Part shown: positions 5,771 to 5,842 of the stretch, piece by piece | Layout of the letters: every line of letters begins with the position of its first letter | How positions within the stretch are numbered: the stretch's first letter is position 1 | NCBI GenBank assembly: GCA_021604265.1 | Contig: BQIY01000164.1 | Coordinates: 1 to 5,842 of the forward strand | Origin: Nitrospirales bacterium | GTDB taxonomy: Bacteria > Nitrospirota > Nitrospiria > Nitrospirales > UBA8639 | Reading direction: 5' to 3' | DNA: 5,842 nt | Position numbers and translations under genes: made by a program | Notes under the pieces: model-generated | What the model saw: the letters and a program-made list of their open reading frames with translations, nothing else | Told to the model about the DNA's origin: nothing | The model's database searches: none

Positions 5771-5842
5771 CTAGCTCATCGACTCCACGGTTTGAGTCAT
5801 CACGGGTAACGCCTCAACACTCTTCAGTGGTGTACGATCTTG
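5771..5842 (-). CDS. C-terminal 23 residues of an upstream gene (partial)
   Basis: From the window edge an open frame reads QDRTPLKSVEALPV and on to MS, then stops at TAG (5771-5773), 24 nt before the HDOD ATG and in the same frame. Short spacing and common strand suggest the previous gene of the same operon, possibly its sensor or another regulator. The fragment has no recognisable domain and is short enough that an open frame could be chance. Confidence 0.35.
   Translation of the reverse strand, partial: QDRTPLKSVEALPVMTQTVESMS

Overview
The window is bacterial, about 50% GC by eye. Every gene I can support lies on the minus strand, so transcription runs from high to low coordinates. A Gram-negative host is likely: there is an exported Slt70-type lytic transglycosylase, an undecaprenyl diphosphate synthase, and an HDOD protein paired with an RpfG-like regulator. 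This mix would fit Nitrospirota or a deep proteobacterial lineage, but that is inference and no marker gene settles it.

Signalling block (5842 down to 3565). A 23-residue C-terminal scrap of an upstream gene is followed 24 nt later by an HDOD-domain protein. Its stop overlaps by 8 nt the start of a response regulator made of a receiver domain, a degenerate HD-GYP domain and a C-terminal beta-rich segment. The regulator keeps its phosphorylation site but has lost most catalytic metal ligands of HD-GYP phosphodiesterases. The pair is probably translationally coupled and acts by protein-protein contact rather than c-di-GMP hydrolysis.

Middle block (3564 to 2952). After 124 nt holding two mutually exclusive hairpins and a weak promoter-like site comes a small zinc-ribbon protein with a C-terminal membrane anchor. 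Its coding sequence contains an 11-bp perfect inverted repeat. The next 114 nt (2952-3065) show no convincing terminator or promoter, so this gene may be co-transcribed with uppS.

Cell-wall block (2951 to 1). UppS makes the C55 lipid carrier for peptidoglycan precursors. The conserved enzyme ends near residue 254, but the frame runs on for another 60 residues. That tail coincides with three perfect inverted repeats. One of them, read on the plus strand, is a hairpin followed by five Ts, like an intrinsic terminator. A TATAAT box about 140 bp before it on the plus strand allows a small RNA antisense to the uppS tail, which is speculative. After a 237-nt gap with a good sigma70-like promoter comes the lytic transglycosylase, which leaves the window just before its catalytic domain.

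The most unusual signal is the uppS 3' end: either an enzyme with a novel tail, or a structured 3' region now read as coding after loss of a stop codon, possibly with an antisense transcript. There is no CRISPR array, insertion sequence, tRNA or rRNA.
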